A stretch of 41,382 nucleotides of DNA. Source: Bacteroidota bacterium. Lineage in GTDB: Bacteria; Bacteroidota; Bacteroidia; Bacteroidales; F082. Position numbers and translations under genes: made by a program. Positions within the stretch are counted from its first letter, which is position 1, and every line of letters starts with the position of its first letter. The notes beneath the pieces were generated by a model that did no database searches, was not told the DNA's origin, and saw nothing but the letters and a program-made list of their open reading frames with translations. The stretch lies in assembly GCA_016845105.1 (NCBI GenBank), contig JAERTF010000068.1, positions 1 through 41,382 of the forward strand. Direction: 5' to 3'. Shown piece by piece: positions 7,782-17,433 of this stretch.

Positions 7782-9092
7782 TTAGTATTTTTTAGTTAGC
7801 CATTTCCAAATTATAGCATAGCTTACTTTTTGACCATACATTAGGATTCCTGTTTTGTAAATTTTACCTGCCATCCATGTTGTGAAAACAAAACCAACTA
7901 CCAATAAACCCATTGAAGTCCATATTTGCCAAATTGGTACGCCAAATGGAATACGCATCATCATTGTAATTGGTGAAGTAAATGGTATCATCGACATCCA
8001 AACCGCCATTGAACTATCGGGCTGATTAATAATTACTCCTGATAATGCAATTGCGAATATTAGAGGTATGGACACTGGTAGCATAAATTGCTGACTATCG
8101 GTATCATGATCAATTGCTCCACCAATTGCAGCAAATAAAGAGGAATAAAGTAAGTAGCCACCCAGAAAATAGAAAATAAAGCTAAATATCATCACCTTTA
8201 AATTGATACCACCAACAACCTCATTCACCATCAACATTGGATCAATTCCGGATTTGCCTGCGTTCTTTAATACATCACTGTTTTCGAGCATTTCCATTGC
8301 CGAATTGCTATCAGTTAATGCTCCTGATTGAAATATCCCAACAATTATAAGAGTTAGAATTATCCACAATAAAAACTGAGTAAGGCCAACTAAAGCAACT
8401 CCAAATATTTTGCCGAGCATTAATTGGAATGGTTTAACAGATGAAATAATTACCTCAACAATCCTATTCGATTTTTCCTCCATAACACCTTTAAGTACCT
8501 GTACCCCAAACATGAAAATAAAGAAATATATTAGTATTCCGGAAAATATTGCTAGTCCAACCTCAACTTCGGTATTACTTTTTTTCTCAATACCACCCTC
8601 ATCAACTTTAATGGTTTGTAAGTTGATGTTTACTTTAGCTGATTTTATTACTTCAGGATCAATACCAGAGGCAAGGAGCTTCTTATTTTCAACCAATTGC
8701 TTCATTACCGATTTGATGTATGAAGTTACATTAAGGCCAGGTTGTTTTACTGAGTAAAGTTCGGAGTTTACAGGTATATTTAGTTCTGTTTTTGGAATAT
8801 AAAGTAATAAATCACCATTAACCGTTAGAGCAGTTTCCTTTTCATCTTCCAGATTACCAAAAACATAGTAGAAGGTAAGATTTTCTTGGTCCTTGAATTT
8901 CTCCAAAAACCAACCGGTTTCATCCAACACAGCTATTCTTTTTTCTGTTGCTTGACTCCAATCTGCCAGATAAGCTGGAAGTATAATCATGGCCGCCATA
9001 AGAATGGGGCCTATTATTGTCATTACAATGAAGGATCTTTTTTTTACTCTTGAAAGGTACTCTCGTTGTATTATTAGGAAAATTTTATTCAT
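7782..9092 (-). CDS. ABC transporter permease, NatB/YhaP-like ABC-2 type
   Basis: 436 residues. An N-terminal helix (IIQREYLSRVKKRSFIVMTIIGPILMAAM) is followed by a large extracytoplasmic domain of about 120 residues. A block of five or so transmembrane helices starts with FSGILIYFFIFMFGVQVLKGVMEEKSNRIVEVIISSVKPFQLMLGK. The MEEKSNRIVEVIISS cytoplasmic segment is typical of NatB/YhaP permeases of the ABC-2 family (sodium or antibiotic efflux in characterised relatives). It pairs with the ATPase encoded 39 bases upstream. The transported substrate cannot be read from the sequence. Confidence 0.9.
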   Translation of the reverse strand: MNKIFLIIQREYLSRVKKRSFIVMTIIGPILMAAMIILPAYLADWSQATEKRIAVLDETGWFLEKFKDQENLTFYYVFGNLEDEKETALTVNGDLLLYIPKTELNIPVNSELYSVKQPGLNVTSYIKSVMKQLVENKKLLASGIDPEVIKSAKVNINLQTIKVDEGGIEKKSNTEVEVGLAIFSGILIYFFIFMFGVQVLKGVMEEKSNRIVEVIISSVKPFQLMLGKIFGVALVGLTQFLLWIILTLIIVGIFQSGALTDSNSAMEMLENSDVLKNAGKSGIDPMLMVNEVVGGINLKVMIFSFIFYFLGGYLLYSSLFAAIGGAIDHDTDSQQFMLPVSIPLIFAIALSGVIINQPDSSMAVWMSMIPFTSPITMMMRIPFGVPIWQIWTSMGLLVVGFVFTTWMAGKIYKTGILMYGQKVSYAIIWKWLTKKY

Positions 9093-9131
9093 ATTGCTTA
9101 CGCTAATGTTGACATTCTATAAAACAGCTTC

Positions 9132-10046
9132 TTATTTACTAACTTCCTTTATAAATATATCATTTATTGAAGGAAGGATTTCTCTAAATGAAATTACTTC
9201 AACGTGTGGTATAATCTGTTGTAGTAATTCATTTGATGTAGAGCCATTATTCATTTTAATTGTAGAATAATGAATGTCACGGATTGTTTTACTTCCCGAA
9301 ATCGAATAACTATTATGTGGAAGGTTCAATTCGCTTTGTGATTTGTATGCTACTTCAAATATATTGGATTTGTGATTTTCCTTGATCTCATGAATCTTAC
9401 CAGAAAGCACTGTTTCACTATTGTTAATCAAAGCAATATTATCACAAAGCTCCTCAACAGATGCCATATTGTGAGTTGAGAAAATAATTGTGGAACCATT
9501 TTCACGAAGTTTGATAATCTCATCTTTTAGCAAGTTTACGTTAATTGGGTCAAAGCCACTAAATGGTTCATCAAATATCAGTAAATCAGGCTTATGCAAT
9601 ACTGTTACAATAAACTGAACTTTTTGAGCCATGCCTTTTGAAAGCTCTTCAACTTTTTTGTTCCACCATGAGCCAATTTCAAATTTATCAAACCATAGTT
9701 TTAGTTGTTTCATGGCATCTCTTTTTGTCATGCCTTTGAGTTGTGCCAGGTATACAGCTTGTTCTCCAACTTTCATTTTTTTGTATAAACCACGTTCCTC
9801 AGGTAGATATCCTATATTCACAATATCTTTAGTGCTGATGGGCTGCCCATTGAGTAGAACTTTACCTTCATCCATCACTGAAATAAGGTTTATTATTCGA
9901 ATAAGAGTTGTTTTTCCAGCTCCATTTGGCCCCAAAAGACCAAATATACTTTGCGATGGAACCTCAATGCTTACCTTGTTAAGTGCCTTATGATTTGCAT
10001 AGCTCTTTGAAACTTCAATAGCTTGCAGAGCAATATTATTATCCAT
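9132..10046 (-). CDS. ABC transporter ATP-binding protein, NatA/YhaQ-like
   Basis: 304 residues. The nucleotide-binding domain has Walker A GPNGAGKTT near residue 38, a Q-loop in GYLPEERGLYKKM, the signature LSKGMAQKVQ (a variant of LSGGQ with lysine and methionine), Walker B LLIFDEPFSGFDP and the switch histidine in STHNM. A C-terminal extension of about 90 residues after the NBD is normal for this group. The PEERGLY segment is typical of YhaQ/NatA-type exporters. It works with the permease at 7782-9092. A candidate promoter lies upstream, so the pair can be expressed apart from grpE-dnaJ. Confidence 0.92.
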   Translation of the reverse strand: MDNNIALQAIEVSKSYANHKALNKVSIEVPSQSIFGLLGPNGAGKTTLIRIINLISVMDEGKVLLNGQPISTKDIVNIGYLPEERGLYKKMKVGEQAVYLAQLKGMTKRDAMKQLKLWFDKFEIGSWWNKKVEELSKGMAQKVQFIVTVLHKPDLLIFDEPFSGFDPINVNLLKDEIIKLRENGSTIIFSTHNMASVEELCDNIALINNSETVLSGKIHEIKENHKSNIFEVAYKSQSELNLPHNSYSISGSKTIRDIHYSTIKMNNGSTSNELLQQIIPHVEVISFREILPSINDIFIKEVSK

Positions 10047-10077
10047 AATGTGGAAATGATTTTCTGATTAATTCGTA

Positions 10078-10111
10078 CAAATGTAATATCTTAGGGGATG
10101 ATTATATTCAA
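10078..10111 (-). promoter_or_regulatory. Candidate promoter of the ABC exporter genes
   Basis: On the minus strand TACATTTG (10078-10085) matches TAnnTTTG exactly, 31 bases upstream of the ATPase gene. A TTG lies 23 bases further upstream (10109-10111), slightly longer spacing than usual. Confidence 0.4.
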
Positions 10112-10216
10112 AAAAATTGTTAAAACTTATCTTCCAAGAAACCTTGCTTAAAACAACAACCTGTTTTTTAGGTAAGCTTTGGTAACTATCAATATTAGTA
10201 CTAATATTCACAATAA

Positions 10217-11356
10217 CTAAGAGAAAAACTCTCTCATCCGGTCAAAATAACTTTTATCTTTTGATGTTGGGCTTGGTTTAAAGTTTTTTGAGTCGCGTAA
10301 TTTTTCCATCATTTTCGCTTCCTCTTTGGTTAAGTCTCTGGGAGTCCAGATATTAACATTTACCAATAAATCACCTTTGCCATATCCATTTACGTCAGGA
10401 ATACCTTTTCCTTTTAACCGTAATACTTTACCTCCTTGTGTTCCAGGTGCTATTTTAATACGTGCTTTACTATCTATTGTTGGTATCTCACTTGTAGTAC
10501 CAAGTGCAGCATCAGCAAAATTTACATACAAATCGTACAGTACATTATTACCATCACGAACCAATTCGGAATCTTCCTTTTCCTCGATTAAAACTATCAA
10601 ATCTCCAGGAACACCTCCTCGAGCACCTGCGTTTCCTTTTCCACCAACCGACAACTGCATACCGTCGGCTACTCCAGCGGGTATGTTAATAGTAACAACT
10701 TCTTCGCCTTTCACAATACCATTTCCATGGCATTCTTTACATTTATTGGTTATTTGTTCACCACTACCTCCACATTGCGGACAAGTAGATGCGGTTTGCA
10801 TTTGACCTAAAAAGGTATTAGTAATCCTTGAAACCTGTCCTTGACCATGACAAGTAGGACATGTTGTTGGTGAACTTCCTTTTTCAGAACCTGAACCATT
10901 ACAGGAATCACAGCCCTTATATTTGTTTAGTTTTATCTTCTTTTCAACTCCATGGGCTACATCGGAAAGCGAAAGTTTAACTTTTACACGTAAATTGGAA
11001 CCTCGATTAACTCTTCTGCGACTTGATTGGCCTCCACCAAATCCACTACCACCAAAGGCGCCTCCAAATATATCCCCGAAATGACTGAAAATATCATCCA
11101 TCGACATATGGCTACCGCCCATTCCACTTCCACGCATTCCTTCGTGACCAAATTGGTCGTATCGTGATCGTTTATCTTGGTTACTTAAAACTTCGTATGC
11201 CTCAGCAGCTTCTTTAAACATTTCTTCGGCATTCTTATTATCCGGATTCTTATCAGGATGATATTTGATAGCCATTTTACGATATGCTTTCTTTATATCC
11301 TCAACAGAGGCATCTTTACCAACCCCCAATACATCGTAATAATCTTTTTTACTCAT
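10217..11356 (-). CDS. dnaJ: Chaperone protein DnaJ
   Basis: 379 residues, full length. An N-terminal J domain with the HPD tripeptide (YHPDKNPDN) stimulates DnaK ATPase. A Gly/Phe-rich linker with several GG and GFGG runs follows. The zinc-binding region has four repeats: [24 protein letters not shown] and CKECHGNG. The C-terminal substrate-binding domains carry the LRLKGKGIP motif. It follows grpE by 36 bases, so GrpE and DnaJ, the two DnaK co-chaperones, are made together. dnaK is not in the window. Confidence 0.98.
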   Translation of the reverse strand: MSKKDYYDVLGVGKDASVEDIKKAYRKMAIKYHPDKNPDNKNAEEMFKEAAEAYEVLSNQDKRSRYDQFGHEGMRGSGMGGSHMSMDDIFSHFGDIFGGAFGGSGFGGGQSSRRRVNRGSNLRVKVKLSLSDVAHGVEKKIKLNKYKGCDSCNGSGSEKGSSPTTCPTCHGQGQVSRITNTFLGQMQTASTCPQCGGSGEQITNKCKECHGNGIVKGEEVVTINIPAGVADGMQLSVGGKGNAGARGGVPGDLIVLIEEKEDSELVRDGNNVLYDLYVNFADAALGTTSEIPTIDSKARIKIAPGTQGGKVLRLKGKGIPDVNGYGKGDLLVNVNIWTPRDLTKEEAKMMEKLRDSKNFKPSPTSKDKSYFDRMREFFS

Positions 11357-11392
11357 AACTATTTTTCAATATTTCAAAAACAAATAATATGG

Positions 11393-11968
11393 CTAGCTTC
11401 CAACTACAACCTTTGCAAAACGTATTATTTTTCCGTTTAACAAATACCCTTTTTCTATAACATCAATTACTTTACCAACCATATCCTCAGATGGAGCAGG
11501 AATATTTGTGATAGCTTCATTATAATCAGTGTTGAATTCCTTGCCAATGGAATTCATTGGCTCTAAGCCCTTTTGCGTTAGTATATTAAGGAATTTATTA
11601 TGTATTAACTCCAATCCTTTTTTTGTTTCATCATCAACGTTTTGATCATCCATAGCTGCTAATGCACGATCAAAATCATCCAATACAGGCAACATATCGA
11701 CTATTACTTCTTGCGATGCGCTTTTAAGTAAATCTAGACGCTCCTTGTTTGTTCTTTTTCTGTAATTGTCAAATTCGGAGTATAGCCTCAGATATTTGTC
11801 ATTTAATTCATTATACTTCTCAGTTTGCTCTTCTAGTTTTTTTTCAGCCTTGAGTTTTCGTGTTTTTTTCTGAGGTTTTTCCTTGGCAACACCTTCTTTA
11901 TCATGACTTTCGGCTGTGTCGTTGTCATTGTTTTCGAAAGTTACATCTTCTATATTTTCTTCACTCAT
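11393..11968 (-). CDS. grpE: Nucleotide exchange factor GrpE
   Basis: 191 residues. An acidic and lysine-rich N-terminal tail (residues 1-40) precedes a long coiled coil and the core motif YLRLYSEFDNYRKRTNKER. A beta-wing domain carries DDFDRALAA, GKEFNTDYNEAITNIP and GYLLNGKIIRFAKVVV. GrpE releases ADP from DnaK. It is the first gene of grpE-dnaJ and has a good candidate promoter. No CIRCE element is visible, so heat control, if any, is not through HrcA binding here. Confidence 0.97.
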   Translation of the reverse strand: MSEENIEDVTFENNDNDTAESHDKEGVAKEKPQKKTRKLKAEKKLEEQTEKYNELNDKYLRLYSEFDNYRKRTNKERLDLLKSASQEVIVDMLPVLDDFDRALAAMDDQNVDDETKKGLELIHNKFLNILTQKGLEPMNSIGKEFNTDYNEAITNIPAPSEDMVGKVIDVIEKGYLLNGKIIRFAKVVVGS

Positions 11969-12004
11969 TTTATTTTCGGTTTAATTGCATTCAAATTCAA
12001 TTCG

Positions 12005-12033
12005 CAAATCTATGAAAGCAAAAGACAGGCCAA
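12005..12033 (-). promoter_or_regulatory. Candidate promoter of grpE-dnaJ
   Basis: On the minus strand a CTTG (TTG at 12031-12033) is followed after 18 bases by TAGATTTG (12005-12012), an exact TAnnTTTG match, 36 bases upstream of the grpE ATG. Confidence 0.55.
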
Positions 12034-12140
12034 GCAATTAATGCCGTCAAATTGGCAGAATAAATTGAAAAAGAACAAATAACTATATTTTTGGAAGGTC
12101 TATATTACAAACAGGTTAAAATCTTAATTTGATTGATAAA

Positions 12141-12773
12141 TTAAATTATAACCTTAAAATCTTTATTAATCCTGATTGTAGCTTTATTTTGAATGGATTG
12201 AACAGTTTTATGTTCCTGCTCCAATACAGCCCATCTTAAAGGATTATCAGGTTCTTTGCCTCTGTCGGTTTGAGCTTTTTTGGTTTCATGGTAGGTTAAT
12301 TCAATTAGGATTCTTATATCAACGCCTTCTGTTTTTATTGCATAAAGTCCATCTATTATTAACATATCAATGCCTTTAAAATCAGTTGTTAGTTCATCTA
12401 TTTGTTCAGTCACTAAATCAACACAAGGCATTGTAGATTTTCTGTTATTTTTAAAATCATCAATAACTCTATCTATTTTATCCCATTGGTATTCGCCTAG
12501 TCCCACAACATTTTCTACTCCTTTTTTTTCGCGCCAAGCGGCTCTTTCCAATGGGAGTGTATTGTAAAAATTATCAATGTGAATAGGTTTTGCAAAAATA
12601 CCATACTTACGCAGATTTTTAGCAATTACATGGGTGAGCTCTGATTTACCTGAGCCAGATTCTCCAGATATGGCAACAATTAATTTGTTTTTCTTTTTTT
12701 CAAGAATTTCATTGGTGATAATTTCAGCTGCATCTCGATGCTTTTGTTTTATTAATAATACGTCCTCAAGCAT
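12141..12773 (-). CDS. Uridine kinase / phosphoribulokinase-fold P-loop kinase
   Basis: 210 residues. Walker A GESGSGKS is at residues 37-44. It is followed by IHIDNFYNTLP, the acidic substrate-side motif of uridine kinases and phosphoribulokinases, and a Walker B-like strand MLIIDGLYAI. Automatic annotation would probably say uridine kinase, but the context suggests another substrate: it is the last gene behind a sugar permease and a disaccharide phosphorylase, 42 bases after the phosphorylase. Phosphorolysis releases one free sugar that must be phosphorylated, so a sugar kinase role is possible. That is inference; the sequence proves only the kinase fold. Confidence 0.8.
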   Translation of the reverse strand: MLEDVLLIKQKHRDAAEIITNEILEKKKNKLIVAISGESGSGKSELTHVIAKNLRKYGIFAKPIHIDNFYNTLPLERAAWREKKGVENVVGLGEYQWDKIDRVIDDFKNNRKSTMPCVDLVTEQIDELTTDFKGIDMLIIDGLYAIKTEGVDIRILIELTYHETKKAQTDRGKEPDNPLRWAVLEQEHKTVQSIQNKATIRINKDFKVII

Positions 12774-12815
12774 GATAAGAATTATTTAGTTGTTTATTTA
12801 TAAGATTGTAATATG

Positions 12816-15800
12816 TTATTTAATGGAGTTTCTGGTTACAATTAGTTCTGTTTGTTTTTGCAATTGGTATTTATTATTGAAAATGAATAATTCCGATTCC
12901 CTGTCACTTTTTACTTCAACTGAATTACTGCTTATTTTGAAACTAAAATTTACATTTTTGAATGTAAGCGAAAAAGCAATTTCATTCCAATGTTTTGGCA
13001 TTTTTGGTTCAACTTTTATCATATCGCCTCGTAAATCAATTCCTCCAAAATTTGATATGGCAATCATAACAGTACCTGCCATTACACCAGCATGAATACC
13101 TTCTGCTGTTGTACCTCCCTGAATATCATTATAATCAGAAGTTAATGAGTCGATATATAGTTCCCAGCTTAGTTGATCGTCATCAATGATACTGGCTAAT
13201 TGTGAGTGAACAACTCTGCTTAATGTTGACCCATGGGATGTTCTTTTTAGGTAGTAATTCAGGTTTTTCTCAAGATAATCCTGGGGAAGTGAATAATCAA
13301 GATGGGTAAGTATATTATTTATTTCCTGTGCTTCAAGGTTATAATACGTCATCAAAGTATCCGCTTGCTTCGCAACTTTATAATCATCTGCTGATTTTCC
13401 TTCAGCCTTCAGGATTCTATCCATCCGATGAATATCAGGATATTTTTGTTTGTAATTGTCCCAGTTAAGTTCTTTTAGATCAAAGTATCCATCATATTGG
13501 GCAATAATTCCATCTTCGTTTATTACAAGGTTTAGTTTCGATTTTATTTCTTGCCACTTTTCCATTTCGCTTTCACAAAAACTAATTTTGTTGATTAGAT
13601 TTTGTTTTGATGGTTTATCCAATACATCAATTATTAAAGGTGCTTTACTAAACAACCATGCAGCCATAATATTTGTATATGCGTTGTCACGGATGCCTCC
13701 TTCATTAGCGTTAGGATAACTTTCGTGAAACTCATCAGGACCCATTACCTTGTCAATGCTATATCTTCCGGTGGTTCCATTATAGTTGGCCTTACTTTCC
13801 CAAAATCTGCATATCTCAAGATAGATTTCAGCACCATACGACTGTAAGAAATCCATATCATTGGTTATGTGGAAGTACTGCCAAATATTATATGCAATTG
13901 CCAATGAAACATGCCTTTGTAACGAACTATAATCATCTCCCCATTTTCCACTAATTGGATTTAAATGCAATATTTGTGTTTCTTCTCTTCCGTCACTACC
14001 GCTTTGCCAGGGAAACATAGCTCCCTTATATCCATATTCCTTAGCATAATCTTTAGCTTTATCGATACGTTTGTATCTGTACATAAGCATAGACTTAGCT
14101 GTTTTTGGGAAATGTATATCGTAAAAAGGAAGAATAAATAATTCATCCCAAAATACATGCCCACGATAAGCTTCCCCATGTAAGCCGCGTGCAGTAATCC
14201 CAGCATCAATTGATTTGTTATGAGGAGATGCACTTACCATGAGATGGTAAATATGCAAGCGAAGCATTTTTTGAGCGATTCTGTCTCCAGATAGTTTTAT
14301 ATCTACTTTTTTCCATATTAATTCCCATGCTTGTTTTGATTCAGTATAAATCTGATCAAATGACTGCATTAGGTTAATTTCGTTAAGCGCCTTTTTTTCT
14401 ATGTCTCCTTCTATGTTATTGCTATCATAAATGGTAACAAGTTTCTCGATAGTTATTGTAGAATTAGTTTCAGCTTCTTGATCGATATAGGTATAAACAA
14501 TACCCTCATCAATACCGATCCCAAAATTTTGTGGAGATCCATTATTCTTGCTTGAAACAATTAGTTTAGAAGCTTCAAATATTTCGATATTGGATTGAAT
14601 TGTTTTTACCTTTAACCATGCGGTATTTTGTTTACCTCCCTGATCAACAGGTTCAAGATGCTGCGAATTCAGTGACTTGTATCGATCGACTCCTTCATTC
14701 TTAATAGTACCATCAAGCTTGCTTGAAAAACTAATGCGCCCTGAGTAGTTTAGGGGTGTTATACTGTACTTTATGGCAGCCTGATGTGGTGATGCCATAC
14801 TTGCAATCCTATGTGATTCAATTTTAGTACAACGGTTATCTGAGTCTTTTACAACAATAGTTCTGGTTAACAGCCCGGTTCTAAAATCTAGGTTTCGGGA
14901 TATTTGTTGGATATTACTTGCATTTGGATCGAACCATGGTTCATCATCAATTTTAAAGCTTAACGAAAGCCAATTAGGTGCACAAACAAAATCTTCATTT
15001 TCAATATCCTTATCTGCAACCCTTGTTATTAGTCTGTTGTATAAACCTGCAATATATGTTCCCGGATTATTAGTGTTTCCAGATGCGGTTTCTTCCATTG
15101 CTCCGCGTGTACCAAAATATCCATTTCCTATTGTAAGTAGAGCTTCTCTTGACTTTTCTTTTTCAGGAATATAATCATGGTATGATATACTCCAGCTATC
15201 ATTATCAATTCCTGTTTCAAACCATTGGTTAATTTCTTCTAATGTAATTTCTTCCAAGTCATTAACTACAATATCAGCCCCAGCTGCTTTTAGTGCTTCA
15301 TTGTTCTCTTCACGGGCAAGTCCGAGTACTAATCCAAAATTTCCATTTTTTCCGGCTTGAACTCCACTTACAGCATCTTCAACAACTATTGTTAGATTTG
15401 GATCAACGCCAAGGTTACTGGCTGCAGTTAGGAAGATATCTGGAGCAGGTTTTCCGGCTAACCCAGTTTCGGCAGATACAACTCCATCTACTCTTGTTTC
15501 AATAAAGTGCATTAGTCCAGCCGCTTCCAGTACAGAACTAGCATTTTTACTTGATGAAGCTACACCTATTCGAATATCATCTTTTTTGAGTTGCTCGAGA
15601 AGTTTTACGGTTGATGGATATACCTCTACACCTTCGTTAATAAGTACCTCATTAAATGCTTTATTCTTCCTATTTCCCAATCCACATATAGTAGTAAGTT
15701 CAGGTTTATCATCAGGTGTGCCGTAGGGTAAAACTATATTTCGTGAATCTAAAAAAGACTTAACGCCCTCATATCTGGGTTTTCCATCAACGAAAGTTAA

Positions 15801-15965
15801 ATAATCGTCAGATGTGAATTCAACAAACTCTGAATTATTATTTGAGCAATAATCAGTTAGATATTCGTCGAACATTTTTTTCCATGCTCTACTATGTGTA
15901 GTGGCAGTTTTTGTTATAACACCATCGAGATCAAATACAACGGCTTTGAAAAGGTTTTTTAACAT
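12816..15965 (-). CDS. Fused beta-phosphoglucomutase and GH65 disaccharide phosphorylase
   Basis: 1049 residues joining two enzymes. Residues 1-230 are a HAD-family beta-phosphoglucomutase: VFDLDGVI with nucleophile Asp12 and acid-base Asp14, GVASSSKNA, the lysine in AGKPAPDIFL, and VVEDAVSGVQAGK. From about residue 255 (DSWSISYHDYIPEKE) to the end is a GH65 phosphorylase with the general-acid glutamate in GPDEFHE (near residue 745) and the phosphate-binding loop SHGSTLS (911-916). GH65 phosphorylases split an alpha-glucosyl disaccharide with phosphate to give beta-glucose 1-phosphate, which the mutase domain would convert to glucose 6-phosphate. Maltose, trehalose and kojibiose specificities cannot be separated by eye. 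There is no signal peptide, so it is cytoplasmic. It lies 14 bases after the permease gene. Confidence 0.93.
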   Translation of the reverse strand: MLKNLFKAVVFDLDGVITKTATTHSRAWKKMFDEYLTDYCSNNNSEFVEFTSDDYLTFVDGKPRYEGVKSFLDSRNIVLPYGTPDDKPELTTICGLGNRKNKAFNEVLINEGVEVYPSTVKLLEQLKKDDIRIGVASSSKNASSVLEAAGLMHFIETRVDGVVSAETGLAGKPAPDIFLTAASNLGVDPNLTIVVEDAVSGVQAGKNGNFGLVLGLAREENNEALKAAGADIVVNDLEEITLEEINQWFETGIDNDSWSISYHDYIPEKEKSREALLTIGNGYFGTRGAMEETASGNTNNPGTYIAGLYNRLITRVADKDIENEDFVCAPNWLSLSFKIDDEPWFDPNASNIQQISRNLDFRTGLLTRTIVVKDSDNRCTKIESHRIASMASPHQAAIKYSITPLNYSGRISFSSKLDGTIKNEGVDRYKSLNSQHLEPVDQGGKQNTAWLKVKTIQSNIEIFEASKLIVSSKNNGSPQNFGIGIDEGIVYTYIDQEAETNSTITIEKLVTIYDSNNIEGDIEKKALNEINLMQSFDQIYTESKQAWELIWKKVDIKLSGDRIAQKMLRLHIYHLMVSASPHNKSIDAGITARGLHGEAYRGHVFWDELFILPFYDIHFPKTAKSMLMYRYKRIDKAKDYAKEYGYKGAMFPWQSGSDGREETQILHLNPISGKWGDDYSSLQRHVSLAIAYNIWQYFHITNDMDFLQSYGAEIYLEICRFWESKANYNGTTGRYSIDKVMGPDEFHESYPNANEGGIRDNAYTNIMAAWLFSKAPLIIDVLDKPSKQNLINKISFCESEMEKWQEIKSKLNLVINEDGIIAQYDGYFDLKELNWDNYKQKYPDIHRMDRILKAEGKSADDYKVAKQADTLMTYYNLEAQEINNILTHLDYSLPQDYLEKNLNYYLKRTSHGSTLSRVVHSQLASIIDDDQLSWELYIDSLTSDYNDIQGGTTAEGIHAGVMAGTVMIAISNFGGIDLRGDMIKVEPKMPKHWNEIAFSLTFKNVNFSFKISSNSVEVKSDRESELFIFNNKYQLQKQTELIVTRNSIK

Positions 15966-15979
15966 TCTATTAATTTGAA

Positions 15980-17269
15980 TTATAGTTCATCATTTATAGT
16001 AAGTGTGCTTACGGCTCCCAATATCATCAATACGCCAGCCATATATATTGATAAGATCGAATCTCCTCCAAAAATATATTTAAGGATAAATCCACCAAAT
16101 ACACCATTAACTATCTGAGGTATAGTAATCGACATATTGAAAAGACCCATAAACATACCCATTTTTTTTGGTGGAATTGAGTTAGCCAGCATTGCATATG
16201 GCATAGCAAGTATACTACCCCATGCGATTCCAATTCCAATCATAGGTATTATTAATAGTTGATAATTTGGGATTATTGCAAAAGATAAGAAAGAGAGTCC
16301 ACCCAATGTTAATGCTATGATATGTGTATATTTTCGTCCAATCCTGTCTGCTATTTTTGGTAGAGATAATGCAATTATTGCTGATACTCCATTATAAACA
16401 CCAAATAATATTCCTACCCAGTTGGCTGCTTCTTTAAATTGTAGAGAGTTTGGATCTGTTGTCCCAAAAAAATGTTCAGCAACAGTTGGTGTGGTATATA
16501 CCCACATCGAGAAAAGGGCAAACCATGAAAAGAATTGTACCAGAAGTAATTGCCACATTTTTGATGGAATTCTAAACTTCTCCCTTTTTGGATCTTCATT
16601 ACTGTCTTCTTCATCATAATATTCAGGTGGATATTCTTTTGTGGAAATTACTGTCCATATTATTGACGTTATAAGTACAAAAGCACCAAAATAAAAAGAA
16701 TATGTTACGTTATCAGGAACAAGACCTCCCGTTGCCTCTTTTGAAACACCAAACCAGTTTCCTAGCATATAAGGTAACCATGATCCAACAACAGCACCAA
16801 TTCCAATTAATAATGTCTGCATTGAGAACCCTAATGCATGCTGTTCTTCAGGAAGTTTATCTGCCACTAAAGCCCTAAAAGGCTCCATACTTATGTTTAT
16901 TGAAGCATCCATAATCATAAGCATTCCTCCACCAATAAACATAGGTGCAATTGCTGAAGCAAAATGGGGAGCATTTGGCATAAGAATTAATGCAGTACTT
17001 GTTAATATGGCTCCTGCAAGAAAATATGGGCGTCTTCTGCCGAGTTTATTCCAGGTACGGTCACTAAAATAACCAATGATGGGTTGTACTAACATTCCAG
17101 TAATAGGGGCAACAAGCCAAAACCAACTAAGGTGATGTACATCAGCACCAAAGGTTAATAGTATACTTGATGCATTAGCATTTTGTAATGCAAATCCAAA
17201 TTGGATACCCAGAAACCCAAAACTCATGTTCCAGATTTGCCAAAAACTTAATCGAGGTTTCTTATTCAT
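15980..17269 (-). CDS. MFS sugar transporter, SLC45/GPH-like
   Basis: 429 residues with about 12 predicted transmembrane helices. The N-terminus (FWQIWNMSFGFLGIQFGFALQNANAS) and the loop GYFSDRTWNKLGRRRPYFLAG are typical of the SLC45-like sugar/cation symporter branch that imports maltose or sucrose in related bacteria. A second, weaker MFS loop (KIADRIGRKYTH) begins the C-terminal half. It is the first gene of the operon with the phosphorylase fusion and the kinase, so it most likely brings in the disaccharide that the fusion protein cleaves. I did not find a clear promoter or operator in the 164-base gap before the divergent gene. Confidence 0.9.
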   Translation of the reverse strand: MNKKPRLSFWQIWNMSFGFLGIQFGFALQNANASSILLTFGADVHHLSWFWLVAPITGMLVQPIIGYFSDRTWNKLGRRRPYFLAGAILTSTALILMPNAPHFASAIAPMFIGGGMLMIMDASINISMEPFRALVADKLPEEQHALGFSMQTLLIGIGAVVGSWLPYMLGNWFGVSKEATGGLVPDNVTYSFYFGAFVLITSIIWTVISTKEYPPEYYDEEDSNEDPKREKFRIPSKMWQLLLVQFFSWFALFSMWVYTTPTVAEHFFGTTDPNSLQFKEAANWVGILFGVYNGVSAIIALSLPKIADRIGRKYTHIIALTLGGLSFLSFAIIPNYQLLIIPMIGIGIAWGSILAMPYAMLANSIPPKKMGMFMGLFNMSITIPQIVNGVFGGFILKYIFGGDSILSIYMAGVLMILGAVSTLTINDEL

Positions 17270-17328
17270 ATATGCTTCTTTTAAGGCATCTAAAGTAGTA
17301 TTTAAATCAATATTATGTTTAAGAAATG

Positions 17329-17358
17329 TTGGTACACAGAATTATAACTTTATTTTTG
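17329..17358 (+). promoter_or_regulatory. Candidate promoter of the DUF481 gene and rnpA operon
   Basis: TTG (17329-17331), 19 bases, then TATTTTTG (17351-17358), an exact -7 match at ideal spacing. It would give a 5' untranslated region of about 70 bases before the ATG at 17434. Confidence 0.5.
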
Positions 17359-17433
17359 TCGGCAGTAAAAACGATGTTAGTTATCTAAAACGTTTGCGCT
17401 ATTATATTTATATTTGTTTGTGTTTTTATTATT

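Noticed and set aside
10145..10190. Imperfect hairpin downstream of dnaJ
   Set aside because: The stem needs a bulge and is A/T-rich, and the minus-strand T-run is weak; insufficient for a terminator call.
11969..12060. Search for a CIRCE (HrcA) operator before grpE
   Set aside because: No TTAGCACTC-N9-GAGTGCTAA-like inverted repeat is present.
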